From contig SCFE01000054.1 of NCBI GenBank assembly GCA_004352715.1, forward strand, positions 1,632,653 to 1,696,652: a DNA stretch of 64,000 nucleotides, written 5' to 3'. Position 1 is the first letter of the stretch; each line of letters begins with the position of its first letter. This document shows positions 11,378 through 24,212 of the stretch, one piece after another. Below the pieces are notes generated by a model that ran no database searches, had not been told where the DNA came from, and was given only the letters and a program-made list of their open reading frames with translations. This stretch comes from Hofstenia miamia (Eukaryota; Xenacoelomorpha; Acoela). Position numbers and translations under genes: made by a program.

Positions 11378-12040
11378 CAGCGATGGACATGAGCCTGCCC
11401 GGCTGATTGGTCCACTGCAATGGAAATATGGTCGGAAAAATGGCCAAAATTTAGAAAACTGATAATTATGCATAAGTGCAGCATACAATATATAAACAAT
11501 GTGCTAAAAATATGACTTATAACTTAGGAAATTTTGCATTAGTATCATATTTTTCTAAAGCTCAATTTAGAAGTTTCAATCTCAGGGCGTAGCTTTTATT
11601 AGAAGCTTACAACATACCTAATCTTAGTTTAGCAACCCGATTAATTGAAGAAATATTTTTCTAAAGCTCAATTTAGAAGTTTTAATCTCAGGGCGTAGCT
11701 TTTATTAGAAGCTTACAACATACCTAATCTTAGTTTAGCAACCCGATTAATTGAAGAAATATTTTTCTAAAGCTCAATTTAGAAGTTTTAATCTCAGGGC
11801 GTAGCTTTTATTAGAAGCTTACAACATACCTAATCTTAGTTTACCAACCCGATTAATTGAAGAAATATTTTTCTAAAGCTCAATTTAGAAGTTTCAATCT
11901 CAGGGCGTAGCTTTTATTAGAAGCTTACAACATACCTAATCTTAGTTTAGCAACCCGATTAATTGAAGAAATATTTTTTGCAAAGATTATAAAAATTGAC
12001 TGGTCTTTATTAGGTTTTCTTGCCTCGAGCCAGACCAATT
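11378..12040. mobile_element. hAT-like MITE copy with internal tandem amplification
   Basis: The left end cagcgatggacat matches the left end of the MITE at 26629 (cagagatggacat). Internal sequence (ttagtatcatatttttctaaa and onward) aligns with that copy. Where the 26.6-kb copy has the core once, this one has it four times in tandem (11555-11978). The right end is not clearly preserved; sequence similarity fades near 12040. Confidence 0.6.
11555..11978. repeat. Four tandem copies of a 106-bp unit
   Basis: The block ctaaagctcaatttagaagt recurs at 11555, 11661, 11767 and 11873, exactly 106 bases apart. Copies differ by single substitutions (for example tttcaatctc versus tttaatctc, and ttagcaaccc versus ttaccaaccc in copy 3). 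The unit equals the single-copy core of the MITE at 26629-26988. Confidence 0.95.
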
Positions 12041-13065
12041 CTAGAAAATAATAATTAATTTATACATTTACTTTATAAGTCCATTTTAACTTGAGAATCT
12101 TTTAAGCCATTGGTAATTTCCAGATAATTTCAATATAGCTAGCTCATCACTATAATAGACTTATAGACATTAGTGTCCCAAATTCACCTCTATGCTAATT
12201 GTTAAGAAAGCTATTGGCAGATAAATCACATTAAAATAAAGATAAGTATTTATGAACAGCTGCTTAAATACATTCCAAATTTCAAAATACGAAAATATTA
12301 GTTTTCAAACTAATCGTAATGGATACATATTAGAAAAGAATTGTTCATAGGTACAACAATATTATGTAAGAGACTACAAAAGTGTTTTAATTTTTTTTCA
12401 TTAAATTGGATAAATCAAGGTATATATAGCTTCGTACTTACGGTTCAACGCCCTAATCCAATTGCTGATTTATACAATGTTAGTGTGTAGAGAGTATTCG
12501 TTTCATCCGACATTCTTTCAGTTGTAAATGTCGAACATAATTAATTGAATCAAAAAGGCTTGATGAAAATTCCATAAAATTTAACTACTGCGTTTTTATC
12601 CTCTCGCGTTATAGAACAAAGTATATATAAATAGTACATTGGGGGCTTATAGTACTACGAAATAAATACAAAGGAATAGTTGGACTGTCATATTTACAAA
12701 TTTGACCTCCAATTATGAATTTTTAAGTTTTATATATATATATATATATATATACTTCACCAATTTATAGATTTATAAAATTTCATTTAGTGCTCAAAAC
12801 TGTGAAAATATCTGCGGTAGATTTGCGATGCAAACTTAGTTACCGCGCAGGGCTCGGTTATATTTTGACTTGCACTCTAGAATTCCTACAACTTATATTT
12901 AATTTGAATTCAACAATTTATTGCAAAAATATCTAAAAAGGTAATAAGGGGAGTTAAAATTCTGAGAGTATCTCTACTGGATATTTGAATATATGCCTTA
13001 AAATGCATTTCACGACCTTAAGTTTTAACATTTTTTAATTTTACCAATCGAAGTAATCACGTTCC
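12041..13065. other. AT-rich non-coding DNA with a (TA)n tract
   Basis: No gene seen. A short (TA)n lies at about 12732-12755. Confidence 0.5.
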
Positions 13066-13190
13066 TACCTTGCGTACGCTACTGTACATTGATGACACCA
13101 TAGCAATCCGTTTTGTAGAAGTACACCAACAAATGGATTTTATAGTGGTTACCAAGCTTAAAGCAAATTGTTTTATTAGTTATTGGACTT
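13066..13190 (+). pseudogene. Possible reverse-transcriptase motif C scrap
   Basis: Plus-strand translation gives LLYIDDTIAIRFVEVHQQMD. YIDDT with surrounding hydrophobic residues resembles RT motif C, perhaps of a Penelope-like element where the box is often R-Y-x-D-D. Only about 40 residues are open before TAA, so the call is tentative. Confidence 0.35.
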
Positions 13191-13271
13191 AAATATTTTA
13201 CCCAATTTGCACCTCGCCTCATAAATTTTCAGTAATTTCGTAGACTAGAGGAAGTTTAGGTGCAACACACA

Positions 13272-13363
13272 TTAACCCTATCTTACCTGGGAGCTTGCGA
13301 TTGCCCCCCTCCTCCCCACCTTTGGAATAATTACGACAAAATTCCCAGTTAAAGTAGGGTTAA
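13272..13363. mobile_element. Tiny piggyBac-like MITE (84 bp, TTAA target duplication)
   Basis: Flanked on both sides by TTAA (13272-13275 and 13360-13363). The ends are inverted repeats: CCCTATCTTACCTGGGA on the left and CCCTACTTTAACTGGGA read inward from the right, 14 of 17 matching. The interior is C-rich (gattgcccccctcctcccc), unlike the surroundings. TTAA duplication with CCC ends is the hallmark of piggyBac-superfamily transposition. The element has no coding capacity. Confidence 0.7.
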
Positions 13364-14393
13364 GGAGAACTTCTAAAATTTGATTTGTTATTTAAAGTTG
13401 AAGGGGAGAGCAAGAGTTGAATTCATGTGAGTTCCTCTCAAGTATCAATGGGCTTGCGAGGCGTGCATCAATCCAAATCTATTCTTGATAACATTTTGAT
13501 GGCTGCATTGTCAACGATTCAGGTTTCATTAAAGTCGGGCAGTTGCACTTAAGTTTCGGTAGCTTTAAGATGACATATTATTGCCTAATATAAAAAAGTA
13601 CCTAATTTAGTGTCTGCTACAAAAGTCCGCATGCACTCATATGTCGCGTGGAATTAACAATTGAATATATACCTGCCACTAACCAATGACATCCGATATT
13701 TATATATATCGGTAATAATATATGAAATATATACGTTCTGATTGCAATTTAACCAATGCGTTTAACCTTGGAAATCGAAAGAAACTTCAGAAATGTCCAA
13801 TTATGAATTTTATTGCGCATAAATCACAACGCAATCTCAATTTTAATGTAAAACCACTTTGCTAATTATTCATAAAGTTTCATTGTAACGGGAGTTTATT
13901 TTTTTCCTGCAAGCATTTGTGAGTTAATTAATTTGTGGCATTTCCCACAAATGTGCAAATTCGCAAATGGACGACGCAGCGTACTTCTGATTGACGCCGA
14001 GGCGGAGGGGACAGATTTGTCTAAGACGCCACATCACCAATTTATTTATCGTCCGTTTCGCAGTTCTCAATTCGTAAGTAGGCATTTCGTTAAATCTTCT
14101 TAAAGCATTCACTTTTATTTTAGGCAGTTAATTTAAATTGAAACAACTTGCTTACTATTAACTGTTACTAGGTATTTACTCAACTGATTAAATGTCAAAT
14201 TTGGTTGATTAAATTGCTCTATGTTCTCTTAAAAATATTCACCTTGGACCAAATATGACACAAGGTTATCGTCATTAACTGTCCAGTTACCACCAGTTAT
14301 CATATTTATGGATAACTAACACTAAATTTGATTTACAAAAAGCCTAACTATATATACATATAACTATATATACTGTATATATTATATATATAT
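13364..14393. other. Non-coding DNA with a GC-elevated patch near 13960-14110
   Basis: Mostly AT-rich. Positions about 13960-14075 are unusually GC-rich for the window (ggacgacgcagcgtac, gccgaggcggagggg) and are followed on the plus strand by a consensus donor GTAAGT near 14079. This could be a 5' non-coding exon or CpG-rich promoter patch, but no initiation signals or protein support it. The minus-strand 62-codon frame here has no recognised domain. Confidence 0.3.
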
Positions 14394-14757
14394 NNNNNNN
14401 NNNNNNNNNNNNNNNNNNNNNNNNNNNNNNNNNNNNNNNNNNNNNNNNNNNNNNNNNNNNNNNNNNNNNNNNNNNNNNNNNNNNNNNNNNNNNNNNNNNN
14501 NNNNNNNNNNNNNNNNNNNNNNNNNNNNNNNNNNNNNNNNNNNNNNNNNNNNNNNNNNNNNNNNNNNNNNNNNNNNNNNNNNNNNNNNNNNNNNNNNNNN
14601 NNNNNNNNNNNNNNNNNNNNNNNNNNNNNNNNNNNNNNNNNNNNNNNNNNNNNNNNNNNNNNNNNNNNNNNNNNNNNNNNNNNNNNNNNNNNNNNNNNNN
14701 NNNNNNNNNNNNNNNNNNNNNNNNNNNNNNNNNNNNNNNNNNNNNNNNNNNNNNNNN
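14394..14757. other. Assembly gap (364 N) inside a (TA)n tract
   Basis: TA-rich sequence on both sides (14345-14393 and 14758-14808), so the gap is a microsatellite that failed to assemble. Confidence 0.97.
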
Positions 14758-14802
<45 letters not shown>

Positions 14803-14808
14803 ATATAT

Positions 14809-16281
14809 AACCTAAATGAAGAAGCTAGTCAGTATAAAATTTAGAACCATAGATAATCCAAATGAAATTTATTGAACTAATTCTAGACATTTTATCAGTC
14901 TACATGGCGTTATATTTTAGAATATTTCATATCAAATTCGAACATTAATTTATATTTTATGTTCTGAAATTTGTATTAATGCGAATTTCTGCGTCATTTG
15001 AAGCACAATAAATTTAATTAGTTTTTCCTGAATAGAAATGCACAACCGTCTGAAGTGCAGTGATTTTAAAATTATTTCAATGCTTCTTCTTTATTGTAAA
15101 ATTCATGTCCATTAACAACACTAGAAGGTGATATTTTTTATAAAAAATTGCATGCTATATCATTCATTCAGCTTTGAGTTTAAAATTAGAAGTACTGACG
15201 CTTCATATTTAGTTTTTATTGATAAATTAAGAATTACTTTTTTGTGAGTTTCACAGAATATTGATTTTATCTAAATGGTTATCATATCAAAATTATAAGC
15301 AAATAAAAAATTTTCTGTAATTTTTGTATTAATAATTTTTTGATGGAATGTCTATGCTCCGTCAGCCTTATAGCCTTAAATTTGAATGATTAAAAAAAAT
15401 ATTTAAAACTAAGCTGGTGAGATGTATTTTCAGCTTTATTGCATTTGGTCACTAATATTGATCAAAATTGAGATTTGTACCTGTCAGAAAATCCTGTGCA
15501 GGCCTCTGATCACTCTAATCAAAAAATTCTTCTAAAAAACTAAAATTTCAGGTAAAATTTAGTTTTTTAAATGATTATTGAAATTATTGTTATAATTGAA
15601 AATTAGATATGAGGGCCTTTCTCAGTCCTGGCTTTCAAATAATTTTCATTAAATTCAAAATGGAAATTTAAAGGTTTAATTTTTTATTGATAGTTTATTA
15701 TTCTCATAGCAGTTTAATAGATTATTGAAATTCAAAATTTGGAAATATATCAGATATATACAATATAGATTAAGAAGTTTCTGACAAATTAAACATTAAT
15801 GACAGACACTTTTAAGAGTTTGGAGCATAGATTTGCCATGTTTTGCAAATTTATGAACTGAACGTTTGCTAATATCAGTCATTTTTTGGGCTTGATGAGA
15901 AAATAAGAATAATAATTCATGATTGCAAATTGCAAGCTCCAGATTCATGATATCTTTACGGATATATTAGTTGATTAATATCAACTTAATTTAAAAATTC
16001 AATTGAAGAAGGAACAAGATGTACATCAAAGCTGATGAAAATTCAAATTTGAAACTAGAAAATGTAATTAGGAACGGTATAAACATTTTGTAAAAAAATT
16101 ATAGATTTTGTGTAAATAATATTTGATGGGAACCTAAGTACTACATTTCACTATGTTATGTTGAAATTACCGCGTATTTAATAATGAATCACTAAGTGAA
16201 AATCACCCGTTAGCTTAAAAGTTTAATTGAAGTTTGGGAGAGGGCTTATGCACGCAGTGTAATAATTATATGTGTAAACAT
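14809..16281. other. AT-rich non-coding DNA, nothing recognised
   Basis: No open frame with recognisable content, no clear repeat or splice-bounded exon. Confidence 0.5.
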
Positions 16282-16479
16282 TTTATTACATTTGGGATAA
16301 AGGTACAGTTTAGAACGCGCAAAAGCTGAAAAAATTTATTCAACATTAAGGCGCTAGGAAGCGTCCAGCACTAGTGACTGGATTAAACTAAGTTTGATAA
16401 CTGAAGGGAAGTACCTATGTGGGCAAGAATAAAGTGCTTGTTTGAAAATGAAAACAATATTTATAACCATTTTCTAAGG

Positions 16480-16562
<83 letters not shown>

Positions 16563-16604
16563 CTTTTGTTTTCCAAAATTTCAGCTTTATCAGTAATTTC
16601 TTAA
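16282..16604. repeat. Locus whose two arms recur at 36429-36627 and 40374-40420
   Basis: The left arm 16282-16480 is identical base for base, as far as I can read, to 36429-36627. The right arm 16558-16604 is identical to 40374-40420. Here the arms are separated only by about 77 bases of (TA)n. At the second site they are separated by 3.7 kb. Both second-site arms abut 1000-N gaps. Confidence 0.9.
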
Positions 16605-18748
16605 GCTATGTAGGCGGTAAAGTTTTGCCGGGCAACCACAGGACTAAGAAAAGTAATGATGTATTGCTAATGTCTACATTTAATTTGCACAAATATCTGT
16701 AAACCAAAACACAAAAAACCAGAATAAATAATAGATTACAACTCCACAAAAAGATGGAGTTAATGTTGCGTACCAAATGCTGACATACTTGAGCTCTAGA
16801 TCTGTAACATGGTGATGACTACTGAACTGTGTCAGAGATATTCTTGATATTGTTGCATAAACAGTTGATTCAGTGAAATCCAGAACGATGTGTTCATGCA
16901 ACCAACTTAAATCTATCTCACATTTGCAATGAAAATATATCCTACATTGCATGCCAAAAATAACATGTGGAACTTGCTTGAAGTTGTTCTTGTATTTTCT
17001 TATCTTATGTATTTTTTATTATTCTATTAAATATTGAACATTCACAATATTGCAAAATGTATTTCTGGGGTTATTACTTATACATATTAAAGTCTTCTAA
17101 AATACTTAAGTGAATAAATTACCAATCAGAATTTGTGGACATATTCCAATTAGGATATGAATCTGAATCAAAACATCTGCATGGGGAATTTGTCAATACC
17201 TAATGTTAAGAAGATTTCTTTTTTTGCGAATTATTGAATAACAGATTGTCTACAAATCATTTTTTAAATATGTTATTTGCTAAATGTTTGGTAAAAACAG
17301 CTTAATGTTAAAATATATGTTCAATGCACAATTTAGCAAGCATTTATCACAAAATAAAGTATGCAATGTAGCAAGCCAAGGAAGCTTCTAAATTTAGAAG
17401 TATCAAGTCAATGCAGAAAATAATGATGCATATGAACGGAAAAAGGACAGCAACATGATCGAGCAAAATATATATGCACATAATTTCGTTTCCTATAAAA
17501 ATCCATGAGTAACTTATTGATATTTTTATTAGATGTACAAATCTTTCATGAAAAATATTAATTACATAAAGTGTACTGTCTTTCACATTTTGTAAGAATT
17601 GCAAACTGGGATAAAATATTTAAATTTTTAATTTGCAATTGGTAAAAATGACATTTACAAAATGTTTAATGTGTTTTTAATAATGTATCAAACATATAAT
17701 TAATCAAATAAAAATTATGCAAAAATATTTGAATTGTGTTATGAACTAATTTTTAAAATTTTGGGCAAAATTATTGATAATTTTTAATAAAAGTTTATGG
17801 GATTAGCTATAAATTGAACCATTTTTCGATGCACTCTATTTTCGAAAAAGAAATCAATAATAAAATTACATCTTTGCAAAATGTGATTTTTCAGAAATCA
17901 ATTTTTTTAGCTACAAAGTCACTGGAAGAATTTTATCTTAAAAACTTGAAATTCAGAGTAATATGATATTCATTCTCGGATATCTAGACTGCCTTGAAAA
18001 TAAAAAAAGAATATCTGTAAATTGACTACGATGAGTAAATACTAGTGCTTAAATCTTTTGAAGTCAACTGTAAATGTTATATCTGTTGTAATAATGTATT
18101 TATTCTTAAGGAAGTTCGACATGGTCAGCAGACAGGAAACGTATTTCATTTTATTTCAGACCAAAAATAAGGCCTTTGCCAGCTTCTACTTAAGAACACT
18201 AACTAAATATGAAGGTGAAAATATTGAAGTATTAATATGAAAAATCAAAATGTCTTGCAAAATTAGAGTGAAAATTCATTAAGACAGGCGTATTTCATTG
18301 AAATTTAACAAAGTGTTTCCTACATTAAAAAAAAATAACAATTTTAAGAACTGCTCGCTAGACCGTGAAAAACACAATTTCACTTGATTAGGAGCAACTG
18401 TCCTTTACAAACACTCATTACAATCACACCAATTAAGAGCCACTAATGTATTCCATTTTAATTGGCAATGTACTCTCAAATATTAATGGTAATTTATCCT
18501 CGACAACCTGGTTCTATGTCCTTTAACTTGTCCTCAATGTCGAATTGCCTGAACTTAGTAAGAAACACACCCTGAAAATATTGAGAAAATTTTTGAAAAA
18601 ATCTGCTTTTTGCAGTACCAATCCCAATTAAAAGGTTAGTACCAGTAAATCTCATGGGACTAGATGACTCCATATAATTCTAGTTGTGTAACTACAACCT
18701 GAATTCGCAGTTGGTGGGTAAATTTATTGTGCATGAATCAACATTGAA
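16605..18748. other. AT-rich non-coding DNA
   Basis: The minus-strand frames at 16680-16952 and 17347-17604 are hydrophobic and AT-driven with no recognised domain. At about 18600-18660 the words agtaccagtaaatctcatgg resemble 52300-52320 (agtaccaataaatcccat) near a LINE tail, so a trace of that LINE may lie here. Confidence 0.4.
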
Positions 18749-18928
18749 ATGGATAAAGTTAGTGCTGCATTCCAATGTCTCACTTGCCGTTTCTATAAAA
18801 AACCAGATAGAATGAAATTCTCTGATGATGACAAGCTGAACAAAGACCAATTCTATTCCATGTTTCTTCAAATGGAGATAAAAGGAATGAATTTATTCAA
18901 TGAACTAATTGTGTGTCCTAAGGCTTAG
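18749..18928 (+). CDS. Short ORF of 59 codons with CxxC, unknown
   Basis: Open frame from ATG 18749 to TAG 18926-18928. It begins MDKVSAAFQCLTCRFYKK, is charged and mixed in composition (FSDDDKLNKDQFYSMF), and ends LIVCPKA. Its amino-acid balance, with D, K, Q, E and C in place of the usual Ile/Asn/Leu/Lys noise of this AT-rich window, suggests real or once-real coding sequence. Candidates are a host exon, a processed fragment, or a transposon piece with a zinc-knuckle-like CxxC. No family was recognised, and no clear donor or acceptor bounds it. Confidence 0.3.
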   Translation: MDKVSAAFQCLTCRFYKKPDRMKFSDDDKLNKDQFYSMFLQMEIKGMNLFNELIVCPKA

Positions 18929-20254
18929 CAATGCTTTCGATAGAAAAAAAATTTGTGTTTTGAAATTGTCGACCCAAGTAATATAAAGACATGATAGAGA
19001 ATTTAATATTCTCTTTAGGGTTCATCAGTATCGAGTAGTTTCATAAAAAAAATGTATATGAACCCTAATGCTACAAAAAATTTTTTCAGAATCTGTGATT
19101 AGTTCCCCGAAAAATATTTAGACGCATATAACTTACGAAGTAATGAAGATCTTTGAAAACGCCGAAAAATAGATCAATGTCTCTTCCCAGTAAACATAGA
19201 ACTGTCGTAACGACGTCGCTGATCGACATAATAACGGCACTAAAACGACATTACAAAACAACGTTTTTTCACAATAAAACGACAAACTATCAATAAAAAT
19301 GCAGTTTTTAAAAAATTTATCTTCAAATTGTCATAATACTAAAATTATTCCTATTTTTAAATATTTTTTCTAGACGGAATGATACACCGCCACTAATCCG
19401 CACAATAAACGCCACTCAAACAATTCAAGGCCTATTAAAAGTCAATACACCGCAAAAAGGACTTCGTTGCAACAATTCTATGTTTACTGGGTTCTTCCTT
19501 TTTCGTTTTTATTTCGTGAATTCTGACTTTGGGCACGGGGTCCACAAAGATTTTCTTTAAAAAGCAAAATATTTGAAGGTAGTTGTCTATCCCATGGGCA
19601 TTAGATCGCCTCAATATCTGAACATTAGGTATGGTATGAATTTGAATATTTTTTACAAAAATGAAAAAATTCATATGTGTACTTACTTCAGGCATAAGAA
19701 TAACTTTTAGCACAAATCTCCATCGTTACATGAGTATAGGCATAAACCCATTGATGTGTTCATTTAAAAGACTTTCAATATTTTTTAACAGGCTTGGATA
19801 CAGTTGTTCAAAAATATGAACAAAATGTTGTTTTACTTTAAGGCAACGCTAGTAGAAATAGGGCTAACCTCTTGTTTTTGATATTAAAATATTTACTTTA
19901 CCTATAATTTTCAATACAATTTCACTTGAGCCTAAAGTAATGTTCACCTTAAATGCTTTTTTAAATGTTACCATTACATGCATACATAAAAAAATTGAAA
20001 TTTTGATTCAAGGTGGTCCTAAAGTTCCTTTCATAATTCAAACACATATAACAAGTGGCTTTTTAAAGAAACAAACGCGTTTTAATATAATGCTAAAATC
20101 TTGATCATCATTGTTAGCAATACACTTCTATATTTTGAAGGTAGGAAAATATGAGAAATTTATGGTGTATTGCAAGTTTGAAATTGCAAAACAATCGGCG
20201 TAGCCAAAGAATGGAGATAAACGCGTGACAGATAATCGGGGGTCACCTGTAGTC
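18929..20254. other. Non-coding DNA including dispersed repeat copy 2
   Basis: 19566-19730 is the diverged partner of 7273-7440. The minus-strand 92-codon frame covering it (FVKNIQIHTIPNVQILRR) is probably part of that repeat and not a host gene. About 19195-19290 has several ACGAC/CGTCGT words (gtcgtaacgacgtcgctg) of unknown meaning. Confidence 0.4.
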
Positions 20255-20345
20255 ACTTGCTGTTTCTGTGTTTTGAATTTTGGAAAGGTATTTAACGCAG
20301 TACTACTTGATAGATTTGCTTCAATTTTCGCTTAAAGAATTTGAA
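20255..20345 (+). pseudogene. Possible LINE RT motif A scrap
   Basis: Plus-strand translation gives CVLNFGKVFNAVLLDRFASI, close in layout to RT motif A of LINEs (V-D-F-S-K-A-F-D-x-V). Both Asp positions have become Asn. The open stretch is short and no other motif is attached. Confidence 0.35.
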
Positions 20346-23300
20346 GCTCAACACTCTCCGTAGCTTTATGCATTTAAATTTGAAGCTACATGTAATGTGC
20401 ATTTTAGCCATTGAAAAAGAATAATATATTATGCTGGTAACTTCATGAACACGAGAGATACAGATATAGTATCCGCAATTCATAGAATTCTAAAATATTA
20501 TCATCTCAGCCACCTTGAACCAGAGCCCAATAGAAACTTTATACCCTTCTCGAAAATTGTCCATCCCTAGCTGACCTGAAAATTACCGCAAACATTTTTA
20601 ATTTTTGGGTTTAATATCTGTGTTATAAAAGAATGTAAATTATCAATTTTAAATATTATCTCATATCTTTTAATGACAAGTTAATCATATTGAAAATAAT
20701 ATTGCCCGCCTCTGACTTCTTACTCAGAACTGATCTTATACCTGAAATTAGGTCGAGTTCATCCGCGTCCCCACTTTCACACTCTATTGATCAAGCCTGA
20801 TTAGTAAAGAAAACAAACTCATGCTTTGGGGTCATGTACTCGGTATTTATTAATATGTTTGTGTATTATATGTTATTTATTTTTGTTAGTAGTTTATTTC
20901 TTTGAACTTCTCTACAATCTTCATTTTTAATCTACAGGGCATTGGCTTCTATAACAATTATTGTGCAGTAAATGTTTTCTCTTGCTATCATTAATCAATA
21001 CTTTTAGAAAATGCATTAAAGCATCGATGTATGAAATAGCTGCTCAATATCATACTAAAATTAATTTTATGCTATGATTTTATGTTGAAGTGTTTTAGGA
21101 TTTGGTCAGCAAACTGTTAACACTAATGCCTTATTTGAATTAACTTTTTTTATTTCGAATCCTATAAATTCAAACCAAGGGATTTGCGAATCTGTATTCG
21201 AATCCAATGTGGTAATGTGACTTGTTAAGAATTATTGCTACCAGACGACATCGAAGCATGAAACGCCCAGCAGGTTATTTTAAAATAGACAAAAATCACA
21301 AAGACATTCGTCCCCCTAATCCTAATAAATTGATGTGGGAGTGAATTTTTTCATTTGGAATAGAAACTCTCACTAAACACAATTTTAATGTTATTCCTGA
21401 TCCCCTGTTTCCCACTATGTTACTTTTATTAAATATATGTAGACCTTTTTTGAAAAGTCCCCGAATGAGGCATGAATTTTAAAGGCCATAGGACCTCATA
21501 AAAATACTTAATACACCCCTTACTAAATTCAGATTCATATTTGATTTCGAACATTCTCATAGTCTGAATTATTATTTCTTATATGAATAAATGTTTGTTT
21601 TATATATTGAAAATGAAAATAACATCGCTTTTCTATCAACTAGCAGAAGGCATGCCATCTCCGAACATTAAATTTTTTGAGACAATTTTGAATTGCATCG
21701 AGATTCAATCAGCGTAGATGTCCTCAGACCAATTATTTGATATCAAAGCTTTCAATAGCGGGTTGCCCTTAATGACCTTGCGCCGTTACTTTCCCAGAAG
21801 AAATTGTTGCCACTATTGGAAGCAATTTCAATCATAATTAGCAACGGACTCATTATATATGCCTAATAAAACAATTGCGCAGAGTATCAGGGTGTAATAA
21901 TGTTTCGGGCTGCCCTAATTTACACGTCCTATAATTATATATTGACTGCAGTCGATGATGCAGCATCATCAAGGCTACTTCCTGAATGACTTTGTTCTTA
22001 TCAATTGTATAATAAAGAGTTGAAGCATTGGCTCTTTCACTATATAAATAGGCGAAAATATTACCAAGAAAAGTTGTGTATGTTTATGTTGTTACAACAG
22101 ATTATATAATTTATAATTATAGTAATAAACCCCAGAAATATCACCGACTCTTCTAGCATATCATTAAAGTAGCGTAAATACTTACAATTTTGGGTAATTA
22201 TAAAGTTTACAACAAAAATATTTCGTAAACACTTTCAACTTTGTGTACAACTTTTTGGTTTAAATTTATATTTATGGCCATTTTTATTAATTAAACCTAC
22301 CAGTAAAATACACTAAAACCAATAGAATCAAGCAGCCTGAAGAAAGAAGACCTCGTTTTGAAAGGATCTTGTGAAATTTTAATCAGTTATGCAAATAATA
22401 ATGAGAGCTTAAATTGGTAATATAGGAATTATAAGTTCACAACAAAGTTGGAATTACGTACACACTTCCAACTTTTGGTTGTGCGCCTTATTAAATCAAG
22501 AAAGGCTTCGCGCAGAGTTGTAAGTGTTGACGCTACTTAACATGACTAGGAAAATCCGTGAACACCTTTTATAAAACTTTTTTTATTAATTAACACGGAA
22601 AGCTCATTATACAAAATTCAAATTAGCAATCATTGTTTTTGTAATGAATTCCTTATTAAATCCACTGCAAGCCATTATAGCTTATGTACGCATGTTCTTT
22701 AAGCCCATTATCAACATGTCTGCTCACGTAGTGATATTATCTACTATGTCGGAGCTACTCAATATTTTTTTGTACCGTGTCATTTTAGCTTATTTAATTT
22801 TTAATATACTAAATTAGATTTAAATTCATTCTATTATTGCTCCTAGTAACTTTATTTATGTTTTCTCTTTATGAACAGTTGCTCCCTGAAATTGAACTTG
22901 TACAAAAATTTGTAAATTATAACTAAATTATGTCTACTAGTAGTAGACTACTAGTTTAAAATACATTAAAGCATGTTCATTTTGTAAGCATCGCTTACCC
23001 CATATATATATATATNNNNNNNNNNNNNNNNNNNNNNNNNNNNNNNNNNNNNNNNNNNNNNNNNNNNNNNNNNNNNNNNNNNNTATATATATATATATAT
23101 ACTGAAAAAAATCGCTTTCAAGTACTTTATACATAACGTGTGGTTAATTTGCAATTCTTTAAAATTCATCTAAAAATTGTAATAAATTAAAATTTGCAAA
23201 CATGCGTTATTAAATAAACAGTGAGTAACTGTAATTAGAAAAACGTTTATTTAAACGTCACCATTAATAAATATCACGTGATATGTCAAATTAATAGTGT

Positions 23301-24212
23301 CCCATTTGTCAACTGTTGATAGCTGGGAATTTTATGGTACGTTAAAATTAGAGGTCATTGTATTCTCTTACTAAAGCAACATATTTTTAGTCGGTTTTGA
23401 AGTTGTCAAATTTTGAAATCTATTTTCTGAAACAACTTGCTTTATTAATTGGATAGGTTGCCAGATGTCTAGCCAATTCATTCATGTGTAAATTTTCAAT
23501 TGCTACAATCTAGATGCAAAGAATGGCGCAAGAGCCCAGTGATATTTCATAAAAAAATTGCTCTTATAATTAGCAACATAATCGAATTTTTATTTTCAGG
23601 CTTTGGGTGTTTTTTATTAATTATATTTAATTGCTCTTGCATATAGTGGATATTGTTTATGCATTATTTAAGCAGAATAGAAGAAAAAGTGGAACGTATA
23701 TTTCTTACTTAGTGGAATTGAACTTTAGTTTATTGGTTATTATGATGGGTTATAAATATTCTCTATAGTACCGCATAGTTCAAAATTTGAATGGTCAATG
23801 TAACAGTGATTAGACACCAATGAATATTGCACAGATATGCTTTTATTACCAAGTGGTGCTTTTAACTCTCAAAATTGTGAAAATTTGTGAAAACTCCTAC
23901 CTCGAAATTAAACATTTTCTTAAGAAAATAGGTCCAAATTTGCGATTTTATGATCAAAATTTGAAAATTTTACAAAATAAATATGCTTCAATCTTTACCA
24001 CATTTAACTGACTCACCATGCATTATGCCTTGTTTACTTCAATCAATATACTAGCATTCTTTGTGTGTTTTACTTTTTTCTTGGATTTCTGTATTTTGAA
24101 GATATTAAATTCTGTTTTTCTTTAAAGTATTCGCTTATTTTTTGTCAAAAAAATTTTTGTGTTTGTGATTGTAAAAAACTCAAAATCATTTTAAAAAAAG
24201 TGCTCTACACGT
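20346..24212. other. AT-rich non-coding DNA with one gap
   Basis: No gene supported. A (TA)n locus at 22999-23101 contains a gap of 68 N (23016-23083). The plus-strand frame at 23820-24011 has no recognised domain. Confidence 0.45.

Noticed and set aside
11555-11978. CRISPR-like array
   Set aside because: The units are contiguous 106-bp tandem copies without unique spacers, inside a eukaryotic MITE.
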